This document shows, piece after piece, positions 50,424 to 59,461 of a DNA stretch of 64,000 bases. Each line of letters opens with the position of its first letter. The first letter of the stretch is position 1. The DNA is from Comamonadaceae bacterium (lineage in GTDB: Bacteria > Pseudomonadota > Gammaproteobacteria > Burkholderiales > Burkholderiaceae_C), in assembly GCA_947455465.1 (NCBI GenBank), contig CANGNS010000010.1:51031-115030 (forward strand). The letters are read 5' to 3'. The position numbers and the translations under genes are program-made. The notes below the pieces were generated by a model. The model ran no database searches. It saw only the letters and a program-made list of their open reading frames with translations, and was not told where the DNA came from.

Positions 50424-50678
50424 ATGCCGATCACGACCATGTCAAGCCGAGAGTTCAACCAAGCCGTTAGCGAAGCCAAGAAAGCGGCCATTCACGGACC
50501 TGTGTTTATCACCGACCGCGGCCGTTTGGCCCATGTTTTGATGAGCATGGACCAATACCAAGCCATTACTGCTGGCCGATCCAAGATCGCTGATTTATTG
50601 TTTATGCCCGGCGCGCAAGACATTGCCCTCGATCCCCCGCGTCTCGAAGACCTGCCTAGGCCAGCGGACTTTTCCTGA
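50424..50678 (+). CDS. Phd/YefM-family antitoxin (second pair)
   Basis: 84 residues. Phd domain: MSSREFNQAVSEAKKAAIHGPVFITDRGRLAHVLMS, then the toxin-binding tail ending in RLEDLPRPADFS. GGAA lies 6 bases before ATG 50424; an ATG 6 bases earlier is also in frame. The last base of its stop is the first of the toxin ATG (TGATG), so the pair is coupled. Confidence 0.85.
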   Translation: MPITTMSSREFNQAVSEAKKAAIHGPVFITDRGRLAHVLMSMDQYQAITAGRSKIADLLFMPGAQDIALDPPRLEDLPRPADFS

Positions 50679-51109
50679 TGTTTTTGCTGGACACCAACGT
50701 CGTCTCGGAATTGCGCAAGATCCGTCTTGGTCGCGCCGACCCGGCCGTCGCCCAATGGGCCGACAGCGTGGATGCGGCGCAATTATTTCTCTCCGTCATT
50801 ACGGTGCACGAACTGGAAATGGGCATCCTGTTGGTTCAGCGCCGCGATGCCGCGCAGGGGAACGTTCTACGCAGTTGGCTGGATCGTTATTTACTACCTG
50901 CTTTCGCGGATCGCATCTTGGCCGTTGATACGGCGGTCGTGCTGCGAAGTGCCAAGCTGCATATTCCCGATCCACGGCCCTTTCGCGACGGGTTAATCGC
51001 CGCCACTGCTTTGGTTCACGGCATGACAATGGTGACGCGCAATCTTGCCGACTTCCTGCCCACTGGCGTGACTTGCCTCAACCCTTGGGATGCGCCAGAT
51101 ACGCCGTAA
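50678..51109 (+). CDS. FitB/VapC-like PIN-domain toxin
   Basis: 143 residues, complete. Acidic positions are in MFLLDTNVVSELRK, SVITVHELEMGILL, FRDGLIAATALVHGMTMVTRNLADF. The HELEMGI helix and RNLADF ending are typical of FitB-like PIN toxins. In contrast to the truncated vapC at 5.8 kb it keeps the C-terminal motifs. It converges on choV with 30 bases between. Confidence 0.87.
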   Translation: MFLLDTNVVSELRKIRLGRADPAVAQWADSVDAAQLFLSVITVHELEMGILLVQRRDAAQGNVLRSWLDRYLLPAFADRILAVDTAVVLRSAKLHIPDPRPFRDGLIAATALVHGMTMVTRNLADFLPTGVTCLNPWDAPDTP

Positions 51110-51139
51110 TTGCCGAGGCGCTGGTTCAACTTAGCTTGT

Positions 51140-52384
51140 CTATATAGGTGGCGCAGACGGCAAGGTACTTTGCAGCATACCCCGGTAAATTTCCTCATCG
51201 CCAACCACGCCGACAAACTGGCCCGCTTCGCACAGCAGCACCGGGCGGCCGGTGGCGTGGCGGATGTGGATGATGTGTTCGAGCAGCATGTCGGGCCCCA
51301 CCATGGCCATGCTGCGGCCATCCAGACCGGCTTGCACGATGTCGAGTTGCGGGTGGTAGGCCAATAAATGGCCGGGCAGGGCTTCGATGTCGGCTTGAAT
51401 GGCCTGGCCGGCGCCATCCAGGTGCAGCCAGTGGTGTCCCGTCCAATCGAGCTTGACGCGCATGCCGTCCCGCGCCAGGGCTTGTAGCGGCGTCATCAAC
51501 GAGCGCCCGCGCAGCACTTTGATGGGGTTCATGTGCGCCACAAAATCGCGCACATAGGCGTTGGCTGGGTGCAGCACGATGTGCTCGGGCTCACCCGACT
51601 GCACAATGCGCCCACCTTCCATGATGGTGATGCGGTTGCCCAGCTTGATCGCCTCGTCCAGATCATGGCTGACAAAGACGATGGTTTTTTTCAGCTGTTT
51701 TTGCAGCTGCAGCAGCTCTTGCTGCAAATGCTCGCGGATCAGCGGATCCAGCGCTGAAAACGGCTCGTCCATCAGCAAGATATCGGCATCGGTGGCAAAG
51801 GCGCGCGCCAGGCCTACGCGCTGCTGCATGCCGCCCGAGAGCTCGTGGGCGTATTTGTTGCTCCAGGCCTGCAGGCCGACCAGTGCCAGCTTTTCAGCCA
51901 CGATGGCCTCGCGCTGCGCCTTGGGCATGCCGCCGAGCTCCAGGCCCAGGCCCACGTTTTGCGCCACGGTGCGCCAGGGCAGCAAGGCAAACTGCTGAAA
52001 CACCATGGCCACGCGCCGCGTACGCAGATGGCGCAAGGTCGGCGCGTCGCAGCGGCTGAGGTCAATATAGTCGCCCGCGCCAGGCCGGGTGTCGCGAATC
52101 AAGACGGCGCCCCGGTTGGCGCTGTTGAGCCCATTGAGGCAGCGCAAGAGCGTGGACTTGCCTGAGCCGGACAGCCCCATTAGCACCGAAATCTCGCCCT
52201 CGGCAATTTGCAGACTACAGTCGGCCGCGCCCAGCACGGCGCCAGTGGCGTCCAAAATCTCTTGGCGGGTTTTGCCGGCGTCTAGCAAGTCCAGGGCCTG
52301 GGCGCTTTGCTTGCCAAAGACCACGTCCACGTGGCGAAACTCAGCCATGGGCCGGGCTGTTGCGGGGCTTTGCTTTTCAGTCAT
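51140..52384 (-). CDS. choV: Choline/betaine ABC transporter ATPase (ChoV type)
   Basis: 414-residue ATPase of the ProV class. Walker A LMGLSGSGKSTLLR, FQQFALLPWRTVAQNVG, signature LSGGMQQRVGLARAF, Walker B ILLMDEPFSALD, and VSHDLDEAIKLGNRI. The C-terminal part (about residues 290-414) is CBS-like with the substrate-independent osmosensing fold. ATG 52384 overlaps the choW stop by 8 bases. ChoV and ProV are hard to separate; the binding protein favours choline. Confidence 0.85.
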   Translation of the reverse strand: MTEKQSPATARPMAEFRHVDVVFGKQSAQALDLLDAGKTRQEILDATGAVLGAADCSLQIAEGEISVLMGLSGSGKSTLLRCLNGLNSANRGAVLIRDTRPGAGDYIDLSRCDAPTLRHLRTRRVAMVFQQFALLPWRTVAQNVGLGLELGGMPKAQREAIVAEKLALVGLQAWSNKYAHELSGGMQQRVGLARAFATDADILLMDEPFSALDPLIREHLQQELLQLQKQLKKTIVFVSHDLDEAIKLGNRITIMEGGRIVQSGEPEHIVLHPANAYVRDFVAHMNPIKVLRGRSLMTPLQALARDGMRVKLDWTGHHWLHLDGAGQAIQADIEALPGHLLAYHPQLDIVQAGLDGRSMAMVGPDMLLEHIIHIRHATGRPVLLCEAGQFVGVVGDEEIYRGMLQSTLPSAPPI

Positions 52385-53237
52385 GGCTGCGGGTTTTGCA
52401 AAGCCGGTCCAGCACGATGGCCACAATCACAATGGCCAGGCCGGCTTCAAAGCCGTCGGCGATATTGACCGAATTGAGCGCCCGTACCACGGGCTTGCCC
52501 AAACCGTCGGCGCCCACCAGCGCGGCGATCACCACCATAGACAGGCTGAGCATGATGCATTGCGTCACACCGGCCATGATGCTGGGCAGCGCCGAGGGAA
52601 TTTCCACCTTCCACAGCAGCTGCCAGCGGCTGGCGCCAAAAGCCTGTCCGGCCTCGATCAGCGGGCGCGGCACCGATGCCACGCCCAGCGTGGTGAGCCG
52701 GATGGGCGCGGGCAGGGCAAAAATCACGGTAGAAATCAGGCCTGGCACCACGCCCAGCCCAAAGAGGATGAGCGTAGGTATCAGGTACACAAAGGTGGGA
52801 ATGGTTTGCATCAGGTCTAACAAAGGGCGCAGCGCCGCCTCCAGCCAAGGCCGATGCGCCGCTGCGATACCTATTGGTACACCAATAAGCACGCAGGTCA
52901 GCGTGGCAAACAGCACCAAAGAAAGCGTCTCCATGGTCTCGGTCCAGTAGCCCATGTTGACTATCAAGAGCAGCGCCAGGCCCACAAATGCGGCCAGGCG
53001 CAGCGAGCGCTGCAGCGCAAACGCCAGCACCGCAAAAATCCCCGCCATCAGCAAGGGAGGGACCGCCAAAAGCACCCCGGTAAAGCCCAGCACCAGCGCG
53101 CTCAGGCCGTCCGAAACGGCGTCAAACAGCCAGGGCGCGCTTTGCGTTAGGCGGTCTACCCCGCTGGCGATGGACTCGCCTAGCGGGAGCTTGTTGCCCG
53201 TGATCCAGTCCAGCGCGGCTTGCAGACTCGCCGCCAT
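52377..53237 (-). CDS. choW: Choline/betaine ABC transporter permease (ChoW type)
   Basis: 286-residue inner-membrane permease of the ProW family. ProW/ChoW features are NMGYWTETMETLSLVLFATLTCVLIGVPIGIAAA, PLLDLMQTIPTFVYLIPTLILFGLG, and the EAA-like segment EAGQAFGASRWQLLWKVEIPSALPSIMAGV. Helices number six or more. It lies 4 bases after the binding-protein gene and overlaps choV. Confidence 0.88.
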   Translation of the reverse strand: MAASLQAALDWITGNKLPLGESIASGVDRLTQSAPWLFDAVSDGLSALVLGFTGVLLAVPPLLMAGIFAVLAFALQRSLRLAAFVGLALLLIVNMGYWTETMETLSLVLFATLTCVLIGVPIGIAAAHRPWLEAALRPLLDLMQTIPTFVYLIPTLILFGLGVVPGLISTVIFALPAPIRLTTLGVASVPRPLIEAGQAFGASRWQLLWKVEIPSALPSIMAGVTQCIMLSLSMVVIAALVGADGLGKPVVRALNSVNIADGFEAGLAIVIVAIVLDRLCKTRSHD

Positions 53238-53241
53238 GGGC

Positions 53242-54198
53242 TTATTTGCTGATCATCGTCGGGGTGACTTCTTTGCCGTCAAAGGTCTTGACGCCCGCGA
53301 GCCAGTTGCCCCAGGTGGAGGCATTGGCCTTGAGCCAAGCTTGTGCCGCCGCTTCGGGCTTCATTTTCTTGTCCAGGATGGCGCCCATGATTTCGTTCTC
53401 GGCTTCCAGGCTGAACTTGGTGTTTTTGAGCAGCTTGCCCACGTTGGGGCATTCTGTGGCGTAGCCTTTGCGGGTGTTGGTGTACACCGTGGCGCCGCCA
53501 AAGTTGGGGCCAAAGAAGTCGTCACCGCCGGCCAGGTACGTCATCTTGATTTTGGTGTTCATGGGGTGGGGCGCCCAGCCCAAAAACACAATCCATTCTT
53601 TCTTGGGCACAGCACGCACCACCTGCGAGACCATGCCCGCTTCGCTGGACTCGACGATCTTGAAGCCGCCCAGGCCAAAGGCGTTTTTCTTGATCATGTC
53701 CAAAATCAGGCGGTTGCCGTCGTTGCCGGGCTCAATGCCGTAGATTTTCTTGCTGAATTTGTCGGCATTTTTGGCCAGGTCGGCGAAGGTTTTCACACCC
53801 GCCTCGGCCACATAGTCGGGCACGGCCAGCGTGTATTTAGCGCCTTCCAGGTTGGCGCCTAGGGTTTCTACGGAGCCGTCGGCGGTGTAGGGCTTGATGT
53901 CACCTTCCATTGAGGGCATCCAGTTGCCTAAAAAGACGTCAATTTTCTTGGCCTTGAGGCTGCTGTAAGTCACCGGCACGGACAGCACTTGCGCAGAAGG
54001 CTTGTATCCAATACCTTTGAGAATTTCGGACATGACGGCCGTGGTGGCGGTAATGTCAGTCCAGCCCACGTCGGCAAAGCGTACGGCCTGGCAAGAGGCC
54101 GGTTCAGCCGCTTGCGCCTGACCCACCAGGGACAAAGAGGCGGCAAGCGCCGTGGTCGCGAGCGACAAAACGCGGGAAAAACGGATTGGGTGTGGCAT
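53242..54198 (-). CDS. choX: Choline ABC transporter substrate-binding protein (ChoX type)
   Basis: 318-residue periplasmic binding protein of the OpuAC family. Signal peptide about residues 1-30 (ending GQAQA). ChoX-like blocks are [17 protein letters not shown] (with ligand-box Trp), [18 protein letters not shown], and [12 protein letters not shown]; aromatic residues in these form the cage for the trimethylammonium group. Choline is favoured over glycine betaine by the GNWMP and DVGWTD motifs, but not certain. First gene of choXWV. No betaine aldehyde or choline dehydrogenase is in the window. Confidence 0.87.
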   Translation of the reverse strand: MPHPIRFSRVLSLATTALAASLSLVGQAQAAEPASCQAVRFADVGWTDITATTAVMSEILKGIGYKPSAQVLSVPVTYSSLKAKKIDVFLGNWMPSMEGDIKPYTADGSVETLGANLEGAKYTLAVPDYVAEAGVKTFADLAKNADKFSKKIYGIEPGNDGNRLILDMIKKNAFGLGGFKIVESSEAGMVSQVVRAVPKKEWIVFLGWAPHPMNTKIKMTYLAGGDDFFGPNFGGATVYTNTRKGYATECPNVGKLLKNTKFSLEAENEIMGAILDKKMKPEAAAQAWLKANASTWGNWLAGVKTFDGKEVTPTMISK

Positions 54199-54391
54199 AC
54201 AGGTCTCCAGAGAATTATTAGGTTACTTCGCTTCTCTTGCGCGCACACCCATGAACCGGGCGGCAAAAGCGCAAGAAATTTCATGGTACACCGACTACGC
54301 CCGAAAAATCGCGGCATGGGCGTCAAATTGCGCAAGTCCGCCAGTTGCCGCTGCTCAATACAATGCGCCCGCCCCCTTTTCAGGACATCGC

Positions 54392-55114
54392 ATGAACCTC
54401 TCTAGCACCAGCGCCAACCCCGATCCGTCCAAGCAAAGCAGTGCTTTGGCTCTGGATTTTGTGCAATTTGCCATCGAATCGGGCGTTTTGCGCTTTGGCC
54501 AATTCAAGACCAAGGCCGGGCGCCAGAGCCCCTATTTCTTCAACGCCGGCTTGTTTGACGACGGCGCCAAGCTCGGTCGCCTGGCGCAGTTTTATGCGCA
54601 GGCGCTCGTTGCCAGTGGCATGCAATTTGACATGCTGTTTGGCCCGGCTTACAAAGGTATTCCGTTGGGCGCAGCGGTGGCGGTGGAGCTGGCGCGCATG
54701 GGGCATAACCGGCCTTTTGCCTACAACCGCAAAGAAGCCAAAGACCATGGCGAGGGCGGCACGCTGGTGGGCGCGCCCTTGCAAGGACGGGTGCTGATCG
54801 TCGATGACGTGATGAGCGCAGGCACCGCCGCACGCGAGTCGATCGCCCTGATTCAGGCGGCCGGGGCCAGCGCGCATGCCGTGGCTATCGCCCTAGACCG
54901 TCAGGAAATGGCTACCGAAGCCCAGCCCGATGGCAAGACCCGCGACCTGCCCCACAGCGCCGTGCAGTATGTGCGCCAGACGCTGGGCTTGCAGGTCTGC
55001 GCTATCGCCACCTTGGACGACTTGCTCACATATCTGCAAGCCCAAAGCGGCGACGCCATGGGCGAGCACCGCGCGCAGGTGCTGGCTTACCGGGCACGCT
55101 ACGGGGTGGGCTAG
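54392..55114 (+). CDS. pyrE: Orotate phosphoribosyltransferase
   Basis: 240-residue enzyme making OMP from orotate and PRPP in pyrimidine synthesis. PRPP loop [38 protein letters not shown] and [17 protein letters not shown] are family blocks. AGGA lies 7 bases before ATG 54392; the frame is open well upstream, yet the longer form has no family sequence. It is divergent from choX across about 190 bases. Confidence 0.96.
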   Translation: MNLSSTSANPDPSKQSSALALDFVQFAIESGVLRFGQFKTKAGRQSPYFFNAGLFDDGAKLGRLAQFYAQALVASGMQFDMLFGPAYKGIPLGAAVAVELARMGHNRPFAYNRKEAKDHGEGGTLVGAPLQGRVLIVDDVMSAGTAARESIALIQAAGASAHAVAIALDRQEMATEAQPDGKTRDLPHSAVQYVRQTLGLQVCAIATLDDLLTYLQAQSGDAMGEHRAQVLAYRARYGVG

Positions 55115-55138
55115 GGTGGGCTAGGGATTTAGGCGCGC

Positions 55139-56179
55139 TTAGCGCTTGGTATAGATCTGGTCAAAACTTGCGCCATCGGCAAAGTGCTCTTTGTCGGCAC
55201 GCTCCCAGCCGCCAAAGGCCTCGTCGATGGTAAATAGTTTGATTTTGGGAAACTGCGATGCGTACTTGGCCCGCGCTTTTTCAGAAATCGCCGGGCGGTA
55301 AAAGTTTTTCCCGACTATATCTTGGCCTTCTTCGCTGTACAAAAAATTGAGATACTCCTCGGCAATAAGGCGTGTGCCTTTTCTGTCCACGTTTTTATCT
55401 ACGACGGCCACGGCAGGCTCGGCCAGGATGCTCAGCGAGGGCGCTACCACGTCGAATTTGGCACCAAATTCTTTCTCTAATAAAAATGCTTCGTTTTCCC
55501 AGGCGATGAGCACGTCGCCTTGGGCGCGCTGCGCAAAAGTAATTGTGGAGCCACGCGCGCCGGTATCTAGCACAGGCACGTTGGCATAGAGTTTGGAAAT
55601 GAATTCCTTGGCCTTGGCATCATTGCCGTATTTGCGCTTGGCAAACTCCCATGCAGCCAAATAATTCCAGCGCGCACCGCCCGAAGTTTTGGGGTTGGGC
55701 GTGATAACTTTGACGTCCGGGCGGATTAAATCATCCCAGTCTTTGATATTTTTCGGATTGCCCTGGCGCACCGCCAAGACGATGGTGGAGGTGTAAGGCG
55801 AGGAATTATGCGGCAGCCGTTTTTGCCAGTCTTTTGCAATCCAGCCACCATTTTTTGCGATGGCGTCGGTATCGCCGGCCAAAGCCAGAGTGGCCACATC
55901 TGCATCGAGTCCGTCAATGATGGCGCGCGCTTGTTTGCCAGAGCCGCCATGGCTTTGTTTGATAGTAATTTCTTGTCCGGTTTTGGTTTTCCAGTATTTG
56001 GCGAAGGCGGCATTAAATTCGCCATACAACTCGCGCGTTGGGTCGTAAGACACATTGAGCAAAGTAAGCGGCGCCTGCGCCATGGCCGGCGTGCTGAGGA
56101 TAAATGCGGTTGCCGTCAAAAGCACGGCAGCAAAGCGCGCCCAAGCTTTGTATAGCGGTACGGATAGAAAAAATAACAT
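55139..56179 (-). CDS. sbp: Sulfate/thiosulfate-binding periplasmic protein
   Basis: 346-residue binding protein of the sulfate ABC transporter. Signal peptide about residues 1-34 (ending PAMAQA), then [86 protein letters not shown] and [12 protein letters not shown], all standard Sbp blocks that line the sulfate site. GGAG precedes ATG 56179. It is divergent from the cys operon and, because the operon copy has an amber codon, is probably the working binding protein. Confidence 0.95.
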   Translation of the reverse strand: MLFFLSVPLYKAWARFAAVLLTATAFILSTPAMAQAPLTLLNVSYDPTRELYGEFNAAFAKYWKTKTGQEITIKQSHGGSGKQARAIIDGLDADVATLALAGDTDAIAKNGGWIAKDWQKRLPHNSSPYTSTIVLAVRQGNPKNIKDWDDLIRPDVKVITPNPKTSGGARWNYLAAWEFAKRKYGNDAKAKEFISKLYANVPVLDTGARGSTITFAQRAQGDVLIAWENEAFLLEKEFGAKFDVVAPSLSILAEPAVAVVDKNVDRKGTRLIAEEYLNFLYSEEGQDIVGKNFYRPAISEKARAKYASQFPKIKLFTIDEAFGGWERADKEHFADGASFDQIYTKR

Positions 56180-56272
56180 GCAATAACTCCTGCAAATAGA
56201 TGCGTTAAGCAGGGCATTGTCTGTATCCAACCCGCGCATGTAAACGACAGAATATGCATGTGTTTATGCACC

Positions 56273-56331
56273 ATAAGCTCATTCCAGAATGGATTGTTTG
56301 CACGCATATAGTGCTTTAAATATGAGCTTAT
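56273..56331. promoter_or_regulatory. Long dyad in the sbp/cysH divergent promoter region
   Basis: Two perfect 10-base inverted arms, ATAAGCTCAT (56273-56282) and ATGAGCTTAT (56322-56331), 39 bases apart in an AT-rich stretch. Such spaced dyads are typical of LysR-type sites. CysB, the LysR regulator of sulfate assimilation, is the natural candidate; this is inference. Confidence 0.5.
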
Positions 56332-56386
56332 TCACCATATAGAAATAAGAATTTATTGGTTGGTAAATGGGTTGTTGGTGGCCAAA

Positions 56387-57211
56387 ATGCACTCCTCGTC
56401 GTCAAGCCTCCGCATGACGCGGCGCCAAAGCGATTGCATTGCCAACCATACCGTCAGGGATACCGTGTTTTCCGCCAAGCCATCTACCACTGCGATTGCG
56501 CGTTATGCGCAGGCCAGCGCCACTTTTGGCGACAAGCTGTTTGCCAGCCAGCAGGCCTTGCAATCCGCGGCCGCCCAGTACCCGCCCCTCGTGCAGGCCT
56601 CCAGCCTGGGCGTAGAAGATCTGGTGATCAGCCATTTGATCGCCACCCTGGAGCTTTCCATTCCTGCTTTCATGCTGGACACGGGCACCTTGCCCGTGCA
56701 AACGCTTGCCTTGCTGGACCGCCTGCAAGCCCGCGCGGTGGTGCCCATACGTGTGCTTAGACCTGACACCGCAGCCGCGCTGGGCTTTGAGCGCGCCCAT
56801 GGCAAAGAGGCCATGTACCAAAGCGTCAGCCTGCGCAAAACCTGCTGCCGTATTCGCAAGATGGAGCCACTGCGTCAGGCGCTGCAAGGCCAGCGCGGCT
56901 GGGTAACTGGGCTGCGCCAGGAGCAATCCGATACACGCGCTGAAGTGGCCCTGATCGACACCAGCGAAGAGGCCCACGGCGGCCTGGTCAAGATTAACCC
57001 GCTAGCGCACTGGAGCTGGGGCGATGTATGGCATTACGTCGCGCTGCATGGCCTGGATTACAACCCTTTGCACGACGCGTTTTTCCCCAGCATCGGCTGC
57101 GAACCCTGCACCCGGGCCATCAGTGACGGCGAAGATTTTCGCGCTGGCCGTTGGTGGTGGGAGTCTGAAAACGCCAAGGAGTGCGGCCTGCATGTCAAGG
57201 AGCCAACGTAA
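56387..57211 (+). CDS. cysH: Adenylyl-sulfate (APS) reductase, CysH type
   Basis: 274-residue reductase making sulfite from activated sulfate with thioredoxin. QASSLGVEDLVISHLI and LDTGTLPVQTL form the PP-loop-like nucleotide region. The pairs KTCCRIRKMEPL and IGCEPCTRA are the four cysteines of a 4Fe-4S cluster, which marks the APS-using type rather than E. coli PAPS reductase. The conserved C-terminal redox motif ECGLH is present. Start uncertain: ATG 56387 has a GGTGG nearby; ATG 56414 and TTG 56360 are alternatives. It heads the cys operon, sharing one base with cysD. Confidence 0.93.
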   Translation: MHSSSSSLRMTRRQSDCIANHTVRDTVFSAKPSTTAIARYAQASATFGDKLFASQQALQSAAAQYPPLVQASSLGVEDLVISHLIATLELSIPAFMLDTGTLPVQTLALLDRLQARAVVPIRVLRPDTAAALGFERAHGKEAMYQSVSLRKTCCRIRKMEPLRQALQGQRGWVTGLRQEQSDTRAEVALIDTSEEAHGGLVKINPLAHWSWGDVWHYVALHGLDYNPLHDAFFPSIGCEPCTRAISDGEDFRAGRWWWESENAKECGLHVKEPT

Positions 57212-58161
57212 TGAACGCCATCCATACCCAAGAGCTTGCGCACATCAGCCAAGCCCATTTAGACGCGCTGGAGGAAGAGACCATCTTTATCCTGCGCGAA
57301 GTCGCCGCCGCCTTTGAGCGACCGGCGCTGCTGTTTTCCGGTGGCAAAGACTCGCTGGTTTTACTGCGCTGTGCCGAAAAAGCTTTTGGCAGCCCCAGCA
57401 GCGCGCATGCCCAAGGCCGCATTCCCTATCCGCTGCTGATGATCGACACCGGACACAACTTTGCGGAAGTAACCGATTTTCGCGACCAGCGGGCGCAGGA
57501 GCTGGGAGCCCAATTGATTGTGCGCTCGGTCGAGGACTCGATGCGGCGCGGCACTGTGCGTCTGGCCCACCCCGGCGAAAGCCGCAATGCCTACCAGTCC
57601 GTCACGCTGCTCGAAGCCATTGAAGAGTTCGGCTTTGACGCCCTTATCGGCGGTGCACGGCGCGACGAGGAAAAGGCGCGCGCCAAGGAGCGCATCTTTA
57701 GCCACCGCGACAGCTTTGGTCAGTGGCAGCCCAAATCGCAGCGGCCTGAATTGTGGAATTTGTTCAATACCCGCTTGCGCAAAGGCGAGCATTTCCGCGT
57801 CTTCCCGATATCCAACTGGACTGAGCTCGATGTGTGGCAGTACATCAGTCGCGAGCAGATTGCCTTGCCCGCGCTCTACTACGCCCACGAGCGCGCGGTG
57901 GTTGAGCGCCGTGGTCTCTTGGTGCCGGTCACGCCCTTGACCCCAGCCCAGGACGGCGAGGCGGTGCAGACCCGCACGGTGCGCTTTCGTACCGTAGGCG
58001 ACATCACCTGCACCTGCCCGGTCGCCAGCACCGCAGCTAATGCCGAGCAAGTGATTGCCGAGACGATCGCCAGTTCTGTCAGTGAGCGTGGCGCAACGCG
58101 TATGGACGACAAAACCTCCGATGCCTCGATGGAGCGACGCAAGAAAGAAGGGTATTTTTGA
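57211..58161 (+). CDS. cysD: Sulfate adenylyltransferase subunit 2
   Basis: 316-residue catalytic subunit of ATP sulfurylase. PP-loop LLFSGGKDSLVLL; LMIDTGHNFAEVTDFRD, GGARRDEEKARAKERIFSHRD, PISNWTELDVWQYI and the C-terminal MERRKKEGYF are family blocks. AAGGAG lies 8 bases before the ATG. The start ATG overlaps the cysH stop (TAATG) and its TGA overlaps the cysN ATG. Confidence 0.97.
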   Translation: MNAIHTQELAHISQAHLDALEEETIFILREVAAAFERPALLFSGGKDSLVLLRCAEKAFGSPSSAHAQGRIPYPLLMIDTGHNFAEVTDFRDQRAQELGAQLIVRSVEDSMRRGTVRLAHPGESRNAYQSVTLLEAIEEFGFDALIGGARRDEEKARAKERIFSHRDSFGQWQPKSQRPELWNLFNTRLRKGEHFRVFPISNWTELDVWQYISREQIALPALYYAHERAVVERRGLLVPVTPLTPAQDGEAVQTRTVRFRTVGDITCTCPVASTAANAEQVIAETIASSVSERGATRMDDKTSDASMERRKKEGYF

Positions 58162-59453
58162 TGGCTACGGATGCACCCAAGGGCCAGGACTTGGCCCCCT
58201 TGCGCTTTATTACCTGCGGTTCGGTCGACGACGGAAAAAGTACACTCATCGGGCGCTTGCTCGTCGACAGCAAGGCCGTCTTGCAAGACCAACTGGCCGG
58301 TGTACAGCGCGCAGGCCAGACCGACCTGGCTTTGCTGACCGATGGCCTGAGTGCCGAGCGCGAACAGGGCATCACGATTGACGTGGCCTACCGCTACTTT
58401 CAAACGCCGGCGCGTAAATTCATTATTGGTGATACGCCGGGCCACGAGCAGTACACCCGCAACATGGTCACGGCCGCCTCGACTGCCGACGCCGCCGTGC
58501 TGCTGGTCGATGCGCTCAAGCTCGATTGGCACAACCCCGACCTTACCTTGCTGCCGCAAACCCGCCGACACGCTTTGCTGGTGCAGCTCTTGCGCGTGCC
58601 TTCGGTGGTGTTTGCTGTGAACAAGCTTGATGCAGTGGCCGACCCCGCGCGTGCTTTTGCCCATATCAGCCAGGCGCTGCGGCGGTTTGCGGCAGAGGCC
58701 GGGCTAGACATCGCTGCCTTGGTGCCGGTCTCGGCACTCCAAGGCTGGGGTATTGTGCAAGCACAAGCCCCTGATGGCACCCCCTGGCCGGATTACCAAG
58801 GACCGAGCTTGCTGGAGATCTTGGAAACCTTGCCGTGCACGCCCGCCGACAGCCATTTGCCGCTGAGTTTTTCCGTGCAATGGGTGGAAAAGCAGCACGA
58901 CAGCGCCGTGACCGCACAAGGCCGGCGCATTTTTTGGGGCCGCGTCGCCAGTGGACAGGTGGCGCCAGGCCAGGAGGTGCGGCTGTTTCCCAGTGGACAG
59001 TCGGCACGGGTAGCTGCGGTACACAACGCGGCCCGCACACCAGCCAGCGTAGGCGCCGGCGCCAGTGCTGGCATCATCTTGGACCGCGAGGTAGACCTCT
59101 CGCGCGGCGATAGCGTGGTGGATGCCGCCTTGCTCGCCCAGGCCAGCGGCCAACTGCAGGTCACGGTGGCCTGGATGGACGAGGAGCCGTTGGTGCCAGG
59201 CCGGGTGTATTGGGCGCTGCACGGCCATCGCTGGGTGAAGGCCAAGGTGCAGGCCATTGCCTACCGCCGCGACATCCATACCCTGGCGCACGAAGAGGCA
59301 CAATCCTTGGCGGCTAACGAGATGGGCCGTATCACGCTACAGTTGCAGGAGCCGCTACTGAGCTTGCCCTTTGCGCAATCCCGCGCGCTGGGTGCGTTGA
59401 TTTTGGTGGACACCAGCAGCCATAAAACTGCCGGTGCTGCCCTTGTAGAGTAA
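58161..59453 (+). CDS. cysN: Sulfate adenylyltransferase subunit 1 (GTPase)
   Basis: 430-residue regulatory GTPase of ATP sulfurylase. G1 CGSVDDGKSTLIGRLL, DVAYRYFQTP, G3 IGDTPGHEQYTRNM, G4 VNKLD, followed by EF-Tu-like beta-barrel domains. It lacks a fused CysC kinase domain, consistent with an APS reductase that needs no PAPS. The stop is 8 bases before the sbp2 ATG. Confidence 0.96.
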   Translation: MATDAPKGQDLAPLRFITCGSVDDGKSTLIGRLLVDSKAVLQDQLAGVQRAGQTDLALLTDGLSAEREQGITIDVAYRYFQTPARKFIIGDTPGHEQYTRNMVTAASTADAAVLLVDALKLDWHNPDLTLLPQTRRHALLVQLLRVPSVVFAVNKLDAVADPARAFAHISQALRRFAAEAGLDIAALVPVSALQGWGIVQAQAPDGTPWPDYQGPSLLEILETLPCTPADSHLPLSFSVQWVEKQHDSAVTAQGRRIFWGRVASGQVAPGQEVRLFPSGQSARVAAVHNAARTPASVGAGASAGIILDREVDLSRGDSVVDAALLAQASGQLQVTVAWMDEEPLVPGRVYWALHGHRWVKAKVQAIAYRRDIHTLAHEEAQSLAANEMGRITLQLQEPLLSLPFAQSRALGALILVDTSSHKTAGAALVE

Positions 59454-59461
59454 TAAAAAAT

